DNA from: Enterococcus alcedinis
GTDB taxonomy: Bacteria > Bacillota > Bacilli > Lactobacillales > Enterococcaceae
DNA: 64,000 nucleotides
Assembly (NCBI RefSeq): GCF_014635985.1
Contig: NZ_BMDT01000004.1
Location: forward strand, 1-64,000
Direction: 5' to 3'
Positions 22,502 through 31,332 of the stretch are shown piece by piece. The notes beneath the pieces were generated by a model. The model was not told the DNA's origin and ran no database searches. It was given only the letters and a program-made list of their open reading frames with translations. The first letter of the stretch is position 1; each line of letters opens with the position of its first letter. The translations under genes and the position numbers were made by a program.

Positions 22502-23908
22502 ATGACCAAAAAAAATATTTTGTTTTTAATTGCAGATGATCAACGTTTCGATACGATTCATGCGTTAGGAAATAGTGAGATTCAGACACCTCATCTCGAT
22601 AAGTTGGTTGCAAGAGGTGTGGCTTTTGAGGAAGCCTTTATTCCAGGAGGGACGAGTGGTGCGGTTTGTATGCCTTCACGGGCGATGATTCAGACGGGGC
22701 GCTATCTAACGAGCTGGGATAACTTTGGCGAAACGCTTCCCCAGGAACACGCATTATTAGGAGAAGAATTAAAAGAATACGGCTATCAAACGTGTGGAAT
22801 TGGTAAGTGGCATAATGGATTAGAGAGTTACCATCGCAGCTTTAGTGATGGAGGAAAAATCTTTTTTGGTGGTATGTGGGATCACTGGAATGTGCCGGTA
22901 AATAAGTACCATGCAGACGGTGATTATGGTGCGTTTAAAAACTTTACGTACAATCCTTTTTCAACGAATACGATTGTTAAAATACCGGCAGAAGAAATAG
23001 CGATTGGCAAGCACTCAACCGATTTATTCGCGGATGAAATCATTGATTATATTGAAAAGAGACGGGATAAAGAGGTGCCTTTTTATCTTTATGGAAGTTT
23101 TTTAGCACCGCATGATCCACGAACGATGCCTGAAAAATTCCAAAAAATGTATGATCCAGAAAAATTGACGCTACCAGAAAATTTTGCAAGTGAGCATGCT
23201 TTTTCTTTTGATATTCAAGGGGAACGAGATGAGACATTGGAAGCCTATCCTCGAACGGAGGCAGCGATTCGTCAACATTTGGCAGATTATTATGCGATGA
23301 TTTCTCATATTGATGAACGAATAGGCACTATTGTGGAAGCGCTTGAAAACCAAGGGATTCTGGATGACACCTTAATTGTTTTTACTGGCGACAATGGGTT
23401 AGCGATTGGCCAGCATGGTTTGATGGGGAAGCAAAATTTATACGATCATAGCATTCGTGTGCCGTTAATTATGGCAGGTCCAGGGATTCCGAAAAATCGA
23501 AGACAAGCAGGAAAAGTCTTTTTACTCGATTTAATGCCGACCATTTTAGATTATGTAGGTGCGCCGATTGTAGAAGGAATTGCAGGGCAAAGCTTGTTGC
23601 CAATGATTGTCGATGAAAGTCATGGGCGTGAGGTACTTTATTTGATGTTCACGAATAAAGTTCGTGGTATTGTGACGGAAGAATATAAATATTTGGAGTA
23701 TCGCACGATTGATGGGCACATGTTTCAATTGTTTGATCGAGAAAAAGATCCTTATGAAACGCATAATCTTATTTTTGAGGTTGGTTTTGAAAATATCAAA
23801 AAGGGCTTACAAAAACAAATGTATGCGTTAGCTAAAGACCTTGGAGATACGGAGTTTCATCAAGGAAAAGAGTATTGGGATAATTATATCCACATGAGAG
23901 GAATGTAG
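22502..23908 (+). CDS. Sulfatase (arylsulfatase A superfamily)
   Basis: 468 residues. The N-terminus KKNILFLIADDQR carries the first metal aspartates, and CMPSR at Cys56 is the formylglycine motif of Cys-type sulfatases; FTGDNG is the second metal site. It cleaves sulfate esters, probably from a sugar. No signal peptide or anchor is visible, so it should act in the cytoplasm on an imported substrate. An in-frame ATG at 22475 would add nine residues; I prefer 22502 because it gives the usual family start, but the ribosome site does not settle it. It is followed four bases later by its maturation enzyme. Confidence 0.88.
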   Translation: MTKKNILFLIADDQRFDTIHALGNSEIQTPHLDKLVARGVAFEEAFIPGGTSGAVCMPSRAMIQTGRYLTSWDNFGETLPQEHALLGEELKEYGYQTCGIGKWHNGLESYHRSFSDGGKIFFGGMWDHWNVPVNKYHADGDYGAFKNFTYNPFSTNTIVKIPAEEIAIGKHSTDLFADEIIDYIEKRRDKEVPFYLYGSFLAPHDPRTMPEKFQKMYDPEKLTLPENFASEHAFSFDIQGERDETLEAYPRTEAAIRQHLADYYAMISHIDERIGTIVEALENQGILDDTLIVFTGDNGLAIGQHGLMGKQNLYDHSIRVPLIMAGPGIPKNRRQAGKVFLLDLMPTILDYVGAPIVEGIAGQSLLPMIVDESHGREVLYLMFTNKVRGIVTEEYKYLEYRTIDGHMFQLFDREKDPYETHNLIFEVGFENIKKGLQKQMYALAKDLGDTEFHQGKEYWDNYIHMRGM

Positions 23909-23912
23909 TGAT

Positions 23913-25028
23913 TTGAAACATATTTCTGTTTTAATCAAACCGGCTTCGGGATTATGTAATATCCGTTGCTCGTATTGTTTTTATGCCAATGTAACGTCTT
24001 TACGAGAAGTGGAATCGTATGGTCGTATGACGAAGGATGTCGCAGAAAAAATGATTGCACAAATCTTTGTTGATTTAGTTGATGGTGATCAATTAACGTT
24101 AGCGTTTCAAGGTGGTGAACCAACGATTGCCGGGTTGCCATACTTTCGTAGAATCAAAGCATTGGTTGAAGAACAAACCCAATTAAAAGCTGTCGCAGTC
24201 CATTACGCGATTCAAACGAATGGAATGGTGATTAATGATCCTTGGTGTCAATTTTTAAAAGAAAATAATTTTCTAGTTGGTTTATCAATCGATGGGCACC
24301 CGATGTATCATGATATGCATCGCTTAGATACGAAAGGTAAAGGGACCTTTCATCGTGTGTTAAAAACGAAACACTTATTCGACCAGTATGAGATTGAGTA
24401 CAATGTTTTATGTGTGCTAACGAATCCTTTAGCAAAATCGGCAAAAAAAGTCTATCAATTTTTGCAAAAGGAAAATATTCAATACATTCAATTTATACCT
24501 TGTCTAAACGATTTAGGTGTAGAAAAACGCTCTTCTTATGCTTTAACACCTGAGCGTTTTGCTAGTTTTTATCGTCAAATGTTGCGTTATTGGTTAGAAG
24601 AATTAGAAGCGGGGACGTATCGAAGTATTAAATTATTTGACGATGTCTTTCATCTTATGACTAGCCGTCAAGTCAATGCGTGTGGCTTGGTCGGAAACTG
24701 CCAAGTACAGTATGTGATTGAGGCAGATGGTAGTGTCTATCCTTGTGATTTTTACGTGCTGGATGAGTATCGTCTAGGCTACATTCAAGAACAAGGACTA
24801 AAGGAACTCTTTGAACAAGACGTTTCAAAAGCTTTTTTATGTGATAAGCCTGAGCTTTCGAGTTACTGTCAATCTTGTCCATTTCTACAAATGTGTCATG
24901 GTGGTTGCAAGCGCATGCGTGATTCGATGTACCTTTCAAAACAAGAAGATTTTTGTGGATATCAAACCTTCTTAAAAGATTTTTTACCGCAATTACAAAC
25001 GATTGAACAGCATATTCGCGCAATTTAA
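23913..25028 (+). CDS. Anaerobic sulfatase-maturating enzyme, radical SAM
   Basis: 371 residues. The radical SAM cluster motif is Cys15-x3-Cys19-x2-Cys22 (CNIRCSYC), followed by FQGGEPT. The C-terminal third is a SPASM domain with two clusters' worth of cysteines (CGLVGNC, YPCDFYV, YCQSCPFLQMCHGGC, DFCGYQ). This is the anSME type that oxidises the sulfatase active-site Cys or Ser to formylglycine without oxygen. The start is TTG 23913 with AGAGGA upstream. Coupled to the sulfatase gene before it, and able in principle to mature also the CSPSR sulfatase at 56.2 kb. Confidence 0.93.
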   Translation: MKHISVLIKPASGLCNIRCSYCFYANVTSLREVESYGRMTKDVAEKMIAQIFVDLVDGDQLTLAFQGGEPTIAGLPYFRRIKALVEEQTQLKAVAVHYAIQTNGMVINDPWCQFLKENNFLVGLSIDGHPMYHDMHRLDTKGKGTFHRVLKTKHLFDQYEIEYNVLCVLTNPLAKSAKKVYQFLQKENIQYIQFIPCLNDLGVEKRSSYALTPERFASFYRQMLRYWLEELEAGTYRSIKLFDDVFHLMTSRQVNACGLVGNCQVQYVIEADGSVYPCDFYVLDEYRLGYIQEQGLKELFEQDVSKAFLCDKPELSSYCQSCPFLQMCHGGCKRMRDSMYLSKQEDFCGYQTFLKDFLPQLQTIEQHIRAI

Positions 25029-25032
25029 ATAG

Positions 25033-25064
25033 ACAAAAAACCACGAATTCTCGTGGTTTTTTGT
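25033..25064. terminator. Bidirectional terminator
   Basis: ACAAAAAACCACGA and TCGTGGTTTTTTGT are reverse complements separated by four bases, with A/T runs on both sides, between two convergent genes. Confidence 0.92.
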
Positions 25065-25067
25065 TTG

Positions 25068-25889
25068 TTATAGAGTGTCTGTTAGGGATTCACGAATAAA
25101 TAAGGCAACATCTTGCAAAAGATCAGGAATAATTTCTTCTCTTGTTAAAAAATAAAAGTTTCGAAAATTATCTGAATCGAGTGTTTCAAAGGGAATGTCA
25201 TCATTAATGACACGTTTCGATAAAATGGCTCGTCCAGCTCCGTTGTTGATGAGGCTTTCAATCATTTCATTGCTATTGGATTTAATGATGGTCGGTGAGA
25301 GATTATTTCTTCGTAAATAGCGATCATTGAGTTCCCTTAAGGGGTTTTTATTTTCGTTTAAAATCCAATAGTTGGACTCGGAATCGCCGGCTACAACCAG
25401 TTCGTCTTCTACGAGTAAGTAACGATTCAAGTGTTCGCTCCGTTCCGCCCATTCGATCAGTCCAAAATCAAATTTTGCTTGCTCAACACCATGAACAATT
25501 TCTTGATAACCCAAAATCGGGAAATGGAAATCAATCATTGGAAATTTCTCAGTCAAGGCCGGGGCGTATTGAGCTAACAAATGTATGCCACATGTTTTAG
25601 TACATGCAATGACACAAGTTTCACGAACATCGGGATCGTTACCGATATGCAAGAGAACATCTTCCCACTCTTCGATCATTTTAATGATTCGAGGGTATAG
25701 AAATTCAGCTGCAGGAGTCGGAACGATTTCTTGCTTGCCATTACGAATAAATAATTTTGTGTTTAAATGGTCTTCGAGTTTTTTGATTTGCGATGATACG
25801 GTAGGTTGAGATAAAAATAACGTATCGGCTGTCCGTGTAAAGTTATGTGTTTCGTAAACAGAGATAAACGTTCTTAAAATTTGGAACAT
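25068..25889 (-). CDS. LysR-family transcriptional regulator
   Basis: 273 residues: N-terminal winged HTH (about 1-60; FISVYETHNFTRTADTLFLSQPTVSSQIKKLE) and a periplasmic-binding-like effector domain from about 90. It follows the nrdI-like gene by 12 bases on the same strand, so the two are co-transcribed. The effector is unknown. Confidence 0.88.
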   Translation of the reverse strand: MFQILRTFISVYETHNFTRTADTLFLSQPTVSSQIKKLEDHLNTKLFIRNGKQEIVPTPAAEFLYPRIIKMIEEWEDVLLHIGNDPDVRETCVIACTKTCGIHLLAQYAPALTEKFPMIDFHFPILGYQEIVHGVEQAKFDFGLIEWAERSEHLNRYLLVEDELVVAGDSESNYWILNENKNPLRELNDRYLRRNNLSPTIIKSNSNEMIESLINNGAGRAILSKRVINDDIPFETLDSDNFRNFYFLTREEIIPDLLQDVALFIRESLTDTL

Positions 25890-25901
25890 GTAGGCACCTC
25901 A

Positions 25902-26372
25902 TTAGTCTTTTGCTTCATAATTTTGACAAATATCACATAAAATTGTATAAATTTTTTCGATTTCTTTCGGATTGCCTCGTAATTCGAAATCGGCAATCAT
26001 TGGTACGTCAAATTGTTGTGCATATTGTTTGGCTGTCAAGCAGTATTGGTGAGCGAAATTTTTATTTCCACTTCCGATAATGCCTAGGCAGAGTTGATGA
26101 TTTTCTTGGCTGTCTAGATAATCACGCAAACTTTCCGTCATGATTTCTTGATCGCCACTGTCTAGTCCGTTGCCACCTTCTAAATAAGTAGGAACTACCA
26201 CAACATAGGGACTCGTTTCTTCTTCAATCTTGACGTTATCGTGAATTTCTTTTATGTGAATCAGTGGGCAATCACTGTTTTCCTCGTGTTTGACCTCAGA
26301 TAATTGTTGGATTCGTTTTGCAAACGATCGGCTATTGCCAGAAATAGAAATATAAAGTAAATTAAGAATCAT
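25902..26372 (-). CDS. NrdI-like flavodoxin
   Basis: 156 residues. It has the flavodoxin fold with a phosphate-binding ISGNSRSF loop near the N-terminus and the NrdI signature GSGNKNFAHQYCLTAKQYA. NrdI reduces and helps assemble the dimanganese-tyrosyl cofactor of class Ib ribonucleotide reductase. No nrdE, nrdF or nrdH lies near it; it is instead first in a two-gene unit with a LysR regulator. It may therefore be a stand-alone or paralogous NrdI. The ATG has a GAGGTT-type site, somewhat weak. Confidence 0.8.
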   Translation of the reverse strand: MILNLLYISISGNSRSFAKRIQQLSEVKHEENSDCPLIHIKEIHDNVKIEEETSPYVVVVPTYLEGGNGLDSGDQEIMTESLRDYLDSQENHQLCLGIIGSGNKNFAHQYCLTAKQYAQQFDVPMIADFELRGNPKEIEKIYTILCDICQNYEAKD

Positions 26373-26456
26373 AGCTTTGATAACCTCCTTGGAGATAGTA
26401 TATCAAAGATTGGCGAAGAAGATAACTGGTAGTTGAAGGAAAGGAAGTAAAAAGAA

Positions 26457-27017
26457 ATGATACGCACAGCGAAGATTGAAGACGCACAAGCCATTGCAGA
26501 GCTTGTTTTAGTCGTTTTAAAAGATATGGAAGTTGATTTTTTAACACAATTTGGTGAAGAAAAAACAGTCGAGGTCATAAAAAAAGCGGTCGAATCACCG
26601 ACCTATCGTTATGGTTATCAACGTGGCATTATAAAAGAAATTGACGGAGAAGTTGCTGGGATTGCTTTTGGTTATTTAGCTGAAGAAGAACCAATGATTG
26701 ATCAGCCCTTATCAGAAACATTGGAAAAAATGGGATTACCAGACGCCCCGATTTTCGTTGATTTAGAAACTTATCCGAATGAATGGTATTTAGATACGAT
26801 TGTTGTGAGTGAGAAGTTTCGCGGATGTGGTGTCGGAACGGAATTGTTAGCAGCAGTCAATCAGGCAGCTAAAAAAGCAGGGGCGAATAAAGTTGGACTA
26901 TGTGTCGACTTAGCGAATCCTAAAGCTCAACAACTTTATCAACGACAAGGGTATAAAATTGTGGGTGAACAAGTACTCAGCGGACATGATTACTATCATA
27001 TGCAACGCTTAATTTGA
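26457..27017 (+). CDS. GNAT-family N-acetyltransferase
   Basis: 186 residues with the acetyl-CoA loop VVSEKFRGCGVGTELL (about 120-135) and the family C-terminus NPKAQQLYQRQGYKIVGE. It transfers an acetyl group from acetyl-CoA to an amine; the substrate cannot be read. It is divergent from the nrdI-like gene and is a single-gene unit. Confidence 0.85.
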   Translation: MIRTAKIEDAQAIAELVLVVLKDMEVDFLTQFGEEKTVEVIKKAVESPTYRYGYQRGIIKEIDGEVAGIAFGYLAEEEPMIDQPLSETLEKMGLPDAPIFVDLETYPNEWYLDTIVVSEKFRGCGVGTELLAAVNQAAKKAGANKVGLCVDLANPKAQQLYQRQGYKIVGEQVLSGHDYYHMQRLI

Positions 27018-27040
27018 TTGGAAAAGTATAAGGAAGTGTG

Positions 27041-27148
27041 ATAAAAGTTGTTCTTCTCTGAGATACTGGCGCTGCATTTGAGCGATGATGGCTTTCAATA
27101 ACTCGAATTTCGCAACGTTTTTTGACAGGGGCGACTTTTATACCTGTC
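27041..27148. other. Structured intergenic element
   Basis: ATAAAAGTTG (27041-27050) can pair with CGACTTTTAT (27132-27141). The second arm lies in the loop of another helix, GACAGG (27124-27129) with CCTGTC (27143-27148). Inside are CGCT-n7-AGCG (27070-27084) and CGAATTTCG. The compact set of nested inverted repeats without an ORF suggests a dispersed repeat or RNA element; I cannot name it. Confidence 0.4.
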
Positions 27149-27172
27149 CGTTAATCAAATGCTCGTAACGAA

Positions 27173-27204
27173 AAAGAGGCTGGGATAAAAACCACAGCCT
27201 CTTT
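27173..27204. terminator. Bidirectional terminator, AAAGAGGCTGGGA type
   Basis: AAAGAGGCTG pairs with CAGCCTCTTT; T-runs are better on the minus strand, where it ends the LURP-one-like gene, and fair on the plus strand for the GNAT gene. The GAGGCTGGGA hairpin is a common terminator form in enterococci and relatives. Confidence 0.85.
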
Positions 27205-27205
27205 C

Positions 27206-27721
27206 CTATGTGATATCAAGTACTTCATTGTAATAGGTGGGCTGACTACGTTCACGGTTATAAGACCAGTAATCGAGCACACTAGCGATGCAAATACATT
27301 TAGCCGCATTGCGATCATCATTGACTTGTAATTGATAATGATCTCCCATCATTAAACGTGTTTTAGACATACGCATAATTTGATTGGTAAAATGATTCAC
27401 ACGGTATTCATGTTGATAAATATTACCGTGAGCCATCCAGTGAAGTTGGGAAATATAATAAAAATCATTGGGCCAGTTTAAAAAATGTTGCATCGTGCCA
27501 ACTTTTTTATCATTTTCGTAAATTTCAAAGCGCCGAACAAAAGCCAATCGGTCTTTTTTTATGTATGCAATGGACCGACCATTCATATCATAAAGAGTCA
27601 AACGACTACCGAGATCGCCAAGACGACCAGTAAGTAAGTATAATGGTTGTCCATTATGATCTTTAACAATTGTTTTAGGTGAAGATCCAAAGGGTTTTTC
27701 TTGAATTAAAAAATCAGACAT
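27206..27721 (-). CDS. LURP-one-related/tubby-like protein
   Basis: 171 residues matching the LURP-one-related family (YxjI-like) with a tubby-type beta barrel: FLIQEKPFG at the start, GSRLTLYDMNG, and the family end NAAKCICIASVLDYW. In the related eukaryotic phospholipid scramblase/tubby fold the barrel binds membrane lipids; a role for the bacterial proteins is not established. It is a single gene between two terminators. Confidence 0.75.
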   Translation of the reverse strand: MSDFLIQEKPFGSSPKTIVKDHNGQPLYLLTGRLGDLGSRLTLYDMNGRSIAYIKKDRLAFVRRFEIYENDKKVGTMQHFLNWPNDFYYISQLHWMAHGNIYQHEYRVNHFTNQIMRMSKTRLMMGDHYQLQVNDDRNAAKCICIASVLDYWSYNRERSQPTYYNEVLDIT

Positions 27722-27764
27722 CCTAAACGATCCTTTCTAAAATGGAGAATAAATTGTTGAAAAG

Positions 27765-27808
27765 AAGACGCCTGAAAATCATTTGATGTGATGATTCGGC
27801 GTCTTTTT
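27765..27808. terminator. Terminator between HAD and LURP-one-like genes
   Basis: AAGACGCC pairs with GGCGTCTT around an inner helix (ATCAT with ATGAT), flanked by T-runs on both strands. It would end the minus-strand HAD gene. Confidence 0.8.
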
Positions 27809-27855
27809 AAGGGGCATCGTATTTGGCATGGTGTCATTACTTGGACAAGAAAGAG

Positions 27856-28725
27856 TTACAGCTTCTCATCAATGGCACGGACAATTGCTTTTCCTACGCC
27901 AGAGTTCATATTTTCGTGTGTTACATATTTCGCTTCTTCGTGTAATTCGACAACCGCATTGCCCATTGCAAAACTGACACCCGCAACTTGAATCATACTT
28001 AAGTCATTCAAGTTATCACCAATCGTCATGACATTTTCTAAATTGATTTGACGATCATTGGCAACATGTGTAACAGCAATGCCTTTTTGAGCATGTTTGT
28101 GGTTGATTTCAATATTGTTTGTACCAGAAGAAGTGACAACGCAATCTTCAAATTTTGCAATCTTTTTGGCTGCTGGACCTAAGAAATCAGGACCACGTTT
28201 ATCAAAACAAATGACTTTCAAAATTTCAGTATCCTCTTGATGAACTAAGTCGCGTAAATTAGGTGTGACGTCAACAGGGAAGAACTCTAGATGCGCCACA
28301 GTCATCGCAATCGCTGCTTTTTGAGTTAAGTGTGGAAAAGCATCAATAATATGAGTTGAGAAATGTTCGATACGTGATTCTTTACTATTTGTATAGGTAC
28401 CATTTTGTGTCGATAATTCATAATAAATACCATGTTCATCTAAAATATCAAACATTTCAAAGACTTCTTTTTTATCTAGTGGGGTAGTGAAAAGTGAATT
28501 GCCTTCTTTATCAAAAACATGTGCACCATTTAAAGTAATCATTGCACATTTTATCCCTGCTTTTTCAAGTGGGGGAAGTGCTTCCGCTCGATTTCGACCA
28601 GTTGCAATCATGAATTCCACACCGTGTTGTTCCGCGTAGCGAATCGCATCGATATTTTCTTGTGTAATATTCAACTCTGAGTCAAGTAGTGTACCATCCA
28701 TATCTGAAGCAATTAATTTAATCAT
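27856..28725 (-). CDS. Cof-type HAD-IIB hydrolase
   Basis: 289 residues. The HAD nucleophile motif is DMDGT with Asp8 and Asp10; GDNLNDLSM is the C-terminal metal motif, with the IIB cap between. YidA-like members dephosphorylate sugar phosphates and related metabolites. Divergent from ung, with a short inverted repeat (TTATGTT...AACATAA, 28753-28772) in its promoter region. Confidence 0.88.
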   Translation of the reverse strand: MIKLIASDMDGTLLDSELNITQENIDAIRYAEQHGVEFMIATGRNRAEALPPLEKAGIKCAMITLNGAHVFDKEGNSLFTTPLDKKEVFEMFDILDEHGIYYELSTQNGTYTNSKESRIEHFSTHIIDAFPHLTQKAAIAMTVAHLEFFPVDVTPNLRDLVHQEDTEILKVICFDKRGPDFLGPAAKKIAKFEDCVVTSSGTNNIEINHKHAQKGIAVTHVANDRQINLENVMTIGDNLNDLSMIQVAGVSFAMGNAVVELHEEAKYVTHENMNSGVGKAIVRAIDEKL

Positions 28726-28856
28726 ACAGCTTACCTTCCAATCATCTATTTATTATGTTTAGTGTAACATAAATTAGGAAGATTATCTTAGAATCAAAAA
28801 GGATTAGTTGAGGAATTTTAGAAATTGTTTTATTCTTAGTAAGAGGAGTTGACGTA

Positions 28857-29537
28857 ATGAAACCATGGAGTCAATATAGTTGGCAACGATTATTAGCTGA
28901 CGAATTTGAAAAAGAATATTTTCAAGATTTATTTAAATTTATTGATCAAGAATATGAGGAAACAACGGTATACCCACCAAAGGAATTGATATTCTCTGCT
29001 TTTGAACATACGCCTTACGAGGAAGTGAAAGTCGTCATTTTAGGACAAGATCCATACCACGGTGCCAATCAATCACACGGTTTAGCATTTTCCGTACAAA
29101 AAGGCGTGAAGATTCCGCCGTCGTTACGCAATATGTATAAGGAGTTAGCCAGTGATTTAAATATTCCACCGGCTAGCCATGGTAATTTAATTAGCTGGGC
29201 AGACCAAGGGGTGTTATTGTTAAACACTGTTTTAACCGTGAGAGAAGGCGAAGCTTATTCTCATCGTAAACAGGGTTGGGAGCAGTTTACCGATCGAGTG
29301 ATTGAAGTTTTGAATGCACGTGAAGAACCAATTATTTTTGTTTTATGGGGAAAACCCGCTCAACAAAAAGCGGCAATGATCGATACCCAAAAACATGTCA
29401 TAATTCAATCGTTTCATCCAAGCCCATTATCAGCGAGCCGTGGTTTTTTTGGTTCCAAACCGTTTTCTAAAGTGAATGATGCACTAAAAAAATTAGGGAA
29501 AGAACCAATTGATTGGCAAATACCAGAAGAAATGTAA
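28857..29537 (+). CDS. ung: Uracil-DNA glycosylase
   Basis: 226 residues, the family 1 UNG length. The water-activating motif is GQDPYHG with Asp65, and [13 protein letters not shown] is the DNA-intercalating loop. It removes uracil from DNA to start base-excision repair. The ribosome site is GAGGAG. It is followed by pta, an arrangement common in this bacterial group. Confidence 0.97.
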   Translation: MKPWSQYSWQRLLADEFEKEYFQDLFKFIDQEYEETTVYPPKELIFSAFEHTPYEEVKVVILGQDPYHGANQSHGLAFSVQKGVKIPPSLRNMYKELASDLNIPPASHGNLISWADQGVLLLNTVLTVREGEAYSHRKQGWEQFTDRVIEVLNAREEPIIFVLWGKPAQQKAAMIDTQKHVIIQSFHPSPLSASRGFFGSKPFSKVNDALKKLGKEPIDWQIPEEM

Positions 29538-29613
29538 CAGATTTCAAAAAAAGTTGAAACAGTTGTCTAGATTTTCAGAAAAGGTCAAACAATCCTCGCT
29601 TTTTTTCATTAAT

Positions 29614-29638
29614 ACAGTTGAAAAAACTGTTATTTTTT
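29614..29638 (+). terminator. Weak terminator after ung
   Basis: ACAGTT and AACTGT form a short stem closed by five A, followed by a T-rich run. The stem is only six base pairs, so read-through into pta is possible. Confidence 0.45.
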
Positions 29639-29687
29639 GAGTAAATGGTGTATGATAAATAGGAATAAAGATTCTGGAGGGTTTATT

Positions 29688-30668
29688 GTGGAACTATTTG
29701 ATAGCTTAAAATTTAAAATTGTACGTCGTGGAATTCGTATCGCATTCCCGGAAGCAACAGATACACGTATTCTAAGTGCCGTTGCTCGTTTAAAAGGTGA
29801 AGAACTAGTTGAACCAATTTTAATTGGTAAACGAGCAGATATTGAGCAAGCAGCAGCTGTTCGTGGAATCAGCATTGCAAACATGCAAATTTATGATCCA
29901 AATGACTGTGATCGTTGGGATGAAGTTGTTGATGCTTTTGTTGAAGTTCGTAAAGGTAAAGCAACACGTGAGCAAGCAGAAGTTTTATTAAAAGATGAGA
30001 ACTATTTTGGAACAATGTTAACACACATGGGAATTACTGATGGGCTCGTTTCAGGAGCGATTCACTCAACTGGTGATACTGTGCGTCCAGCGTTACAAAT
30101 TATTAAAACAAAACCAGGAATTAGCCGTACAAGTGGTGCGTTCCTAATGATGCGCGGAAACGAACAAGAAAAGTACTTGTTCTCAGACTGTGCAATCAAC
30201 GTAAATCCATCACCACAAGAATTAGCTGAAATTGCAATTGCTTCAGCAGAAACAGCAAAAATGTTCGATATTGATCCTAAAGTTGCGATGTTAAGCTTCT
30301 CAACAAAAGGATCAGCAAAAGCACCTCAAGCAGATGCGACAATCGAAGCAACTCGTATTGCAAAAGAATTAGCACCAGACTTAGTGATTGATGGTGAATT
30401 ACAATTTGATGCAGCTTACAACCAATCAGTTGCTCAATTAAAAGCACCGGAATCAGAAGTTGCAGGTAAAGCAAACGTTTATGTTTTCCCAGATTTACAA
30501 TCAGGAAACATCGGTTACAAATTAGCACAACGTTTAGGTAACTTCGAAGCAATTGGACCAATCTTACAAGGATTAAACAAACCAATTTCTGATTTATCTC
30601 GTGGATGTAACGAAGAAGACGTCTACAAATTATCAATCATTACAGCAGCACAAACATTAAACGATTAA
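29688..30668 (+). CDS. pta: Phosphate acetyltransferase
   Basis: 326 residues, the length of the single-domain Pta/EutD type. It interconverts acetyl-CoA and acetyl phosphate, feeding acetate kinase. Family sequence: IAFPEATDTRIL, THMGITDGLVSGA, RTSGAFLM, DCAINVNPSPQELAEIAI, KPISDLSRGC. The start is GTG 29688 behind GGAGGG. An upstream in-frame TTG-like extension (29637) would lie in the promoter, where a TATGAT is visible at 29652-29657. Codons are strongly biased, as expected for a highly expressed central enzyme. Confidence 0.96.
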   Translation: MELFDSLKFKIVRRGIRIAFPEATDTRILSAVARLKGEELVEPILIGKRADIEQAAAVRGISIANMQIYDPNDCDRWDEVVDAFVEVRKGKATREQAEVLLKDENYFGTMLTHMGITDGLVSGAIHSTGDTVRPALQIIKTKPGISRTSGAFLMMRGNEQEKYLFSDCAINVNPSPQELAEIAIASAETAKMFDIDPKVAMLSFSTKGSAKAPQADATIEATRIAKELAPDLVIDGELQFDAAYNQSVAQLKAPESEVAGKANVYVFPDLQSGNIGYKLAQRLGNFEAIGPILQGLNKPISDLSRGCNEEDVYKLSIITAAQTLND

Positions 30669-30676
30669 TAGTAAAC

Positions 30677-30713
30677 AAGGGGCCGTGACTCAAGTCGCAG
30701 CCCCTTATTTATT
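30677..30713 (+). terminator. Rho-independent terminator of pta
   Basis: AAGGGGC pairs with GCCCCTT around an inner GACT/AGTC helix, followed by T-rich sequence. Confidence 0.85.
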
Positions 30714-30746
30714 ATGCAAACATTTGATAGATATAGGGGGGAAGAA

Positions 30747-30807
30747 TCTGATCTTTCGGAAATTTCACTAAATTCGAGCAATCGAAAGATCAGAGTGTTC
30801 GAATTTA
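30747..30807. other. Inverted-repeat element with pseudoknot geometry
   Basis: TCTGATCTTTCG (30747-30758) and CGAAAGATCAGA (30783-30794) are perfect 12-bp complements. Within the 24-base loop, TAAATTCGA (30769-30777) is the exact complement of TCGAATTTA (30799-30807) just outside the stem. The order is that of an H-type pseudoknot, or of two competing hairpins. It lies in the 267-base gap between pta and the YjbR-like gene. No known riboswitch recognised. Confidence 0.5.
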
Positions 30808-30935
30808 CCTCCATTTTTTCAGAGCAAATCGATTTTTGTCACACCTTTTTTTATACGAATTTTTTGTACATTCCTGTCAACTTATAATACAATAGCGATA
30901 GTTATTCTCTACTAGATGAAAAAGGAGTGAGTGTG

Positions 30936-31313
30936 ATGTTAGCAGATCGTTGGAAAAAACTACAAACATATGGCGCAAACTTACCTAGCGCGAAAGTTTA
31001 TTTTCGTGAAGATTGGGAAGTTATTTATTTTGAACTTCAAGGAAAGATGTTTGCCTTACTCTCGCCGACGGTAGATGAGAAAACACAATTAACCATCAAA
31101 GGGGACCCTCAAAAAAATGAGGAATTGCGCGAACTCTATTCATCGATAAAACCCGGCTATCATATGAATAAAAGGCATTGGAACTCGATAATCTTACAAA
31201 CAGATGAATTAACGGATGAAGAACTAACACAAATGTTATTGTCGTCGTATCAATTAGTTTTAGCAAAATTTTCTAAAAAAGAACAAGAAAAAATTAAAAA
31301 TAATACAGAATAA
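30936..31313 (+). CDS. MmcQ/YjbR-family protein
   Basis: 125 residues of the YjbR (MmcQ) fold: KVYFREDWEVIYFELQGKMFALL near the N-terminus and MNKRHWNSIIL later. The family has a CyaY-like/DNA-binding-like fold but no settled function. The start is ATG 30936, 8 bases after AAGGAG; the in-frame GTG at 30927 overlaps the ribosome site. It is 19 bases upstream of tsaE and probably co-transcribed. Confidence 0.75.
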   Translation: MLADRWKKLQTYGANLPSAKVYFREDWEVIYFELQGKMFALLSPTVDEKTQLTIKGDPQKNEELRELYSSIKPGYHMNKRHWNSIILQTDELTDEELTQMLLSSYQLVLAKFSKKEQEKIKNNTE

Positions 31314-31332
31314 AAGACAAGGAGATGATGAA

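Noticed and set aside
24673-25044. 123-codon minus-strand ORF over the end of the anSME gene
   Set aside because: Antisense to the cysteine-rich SPASM domain; its product has no family features.
30277-30636. 119-codon minus-strand ORF inside pta
   Set aside because: Leucine-rich antisense product caused by the biased codons of the highly expressed pta gene.
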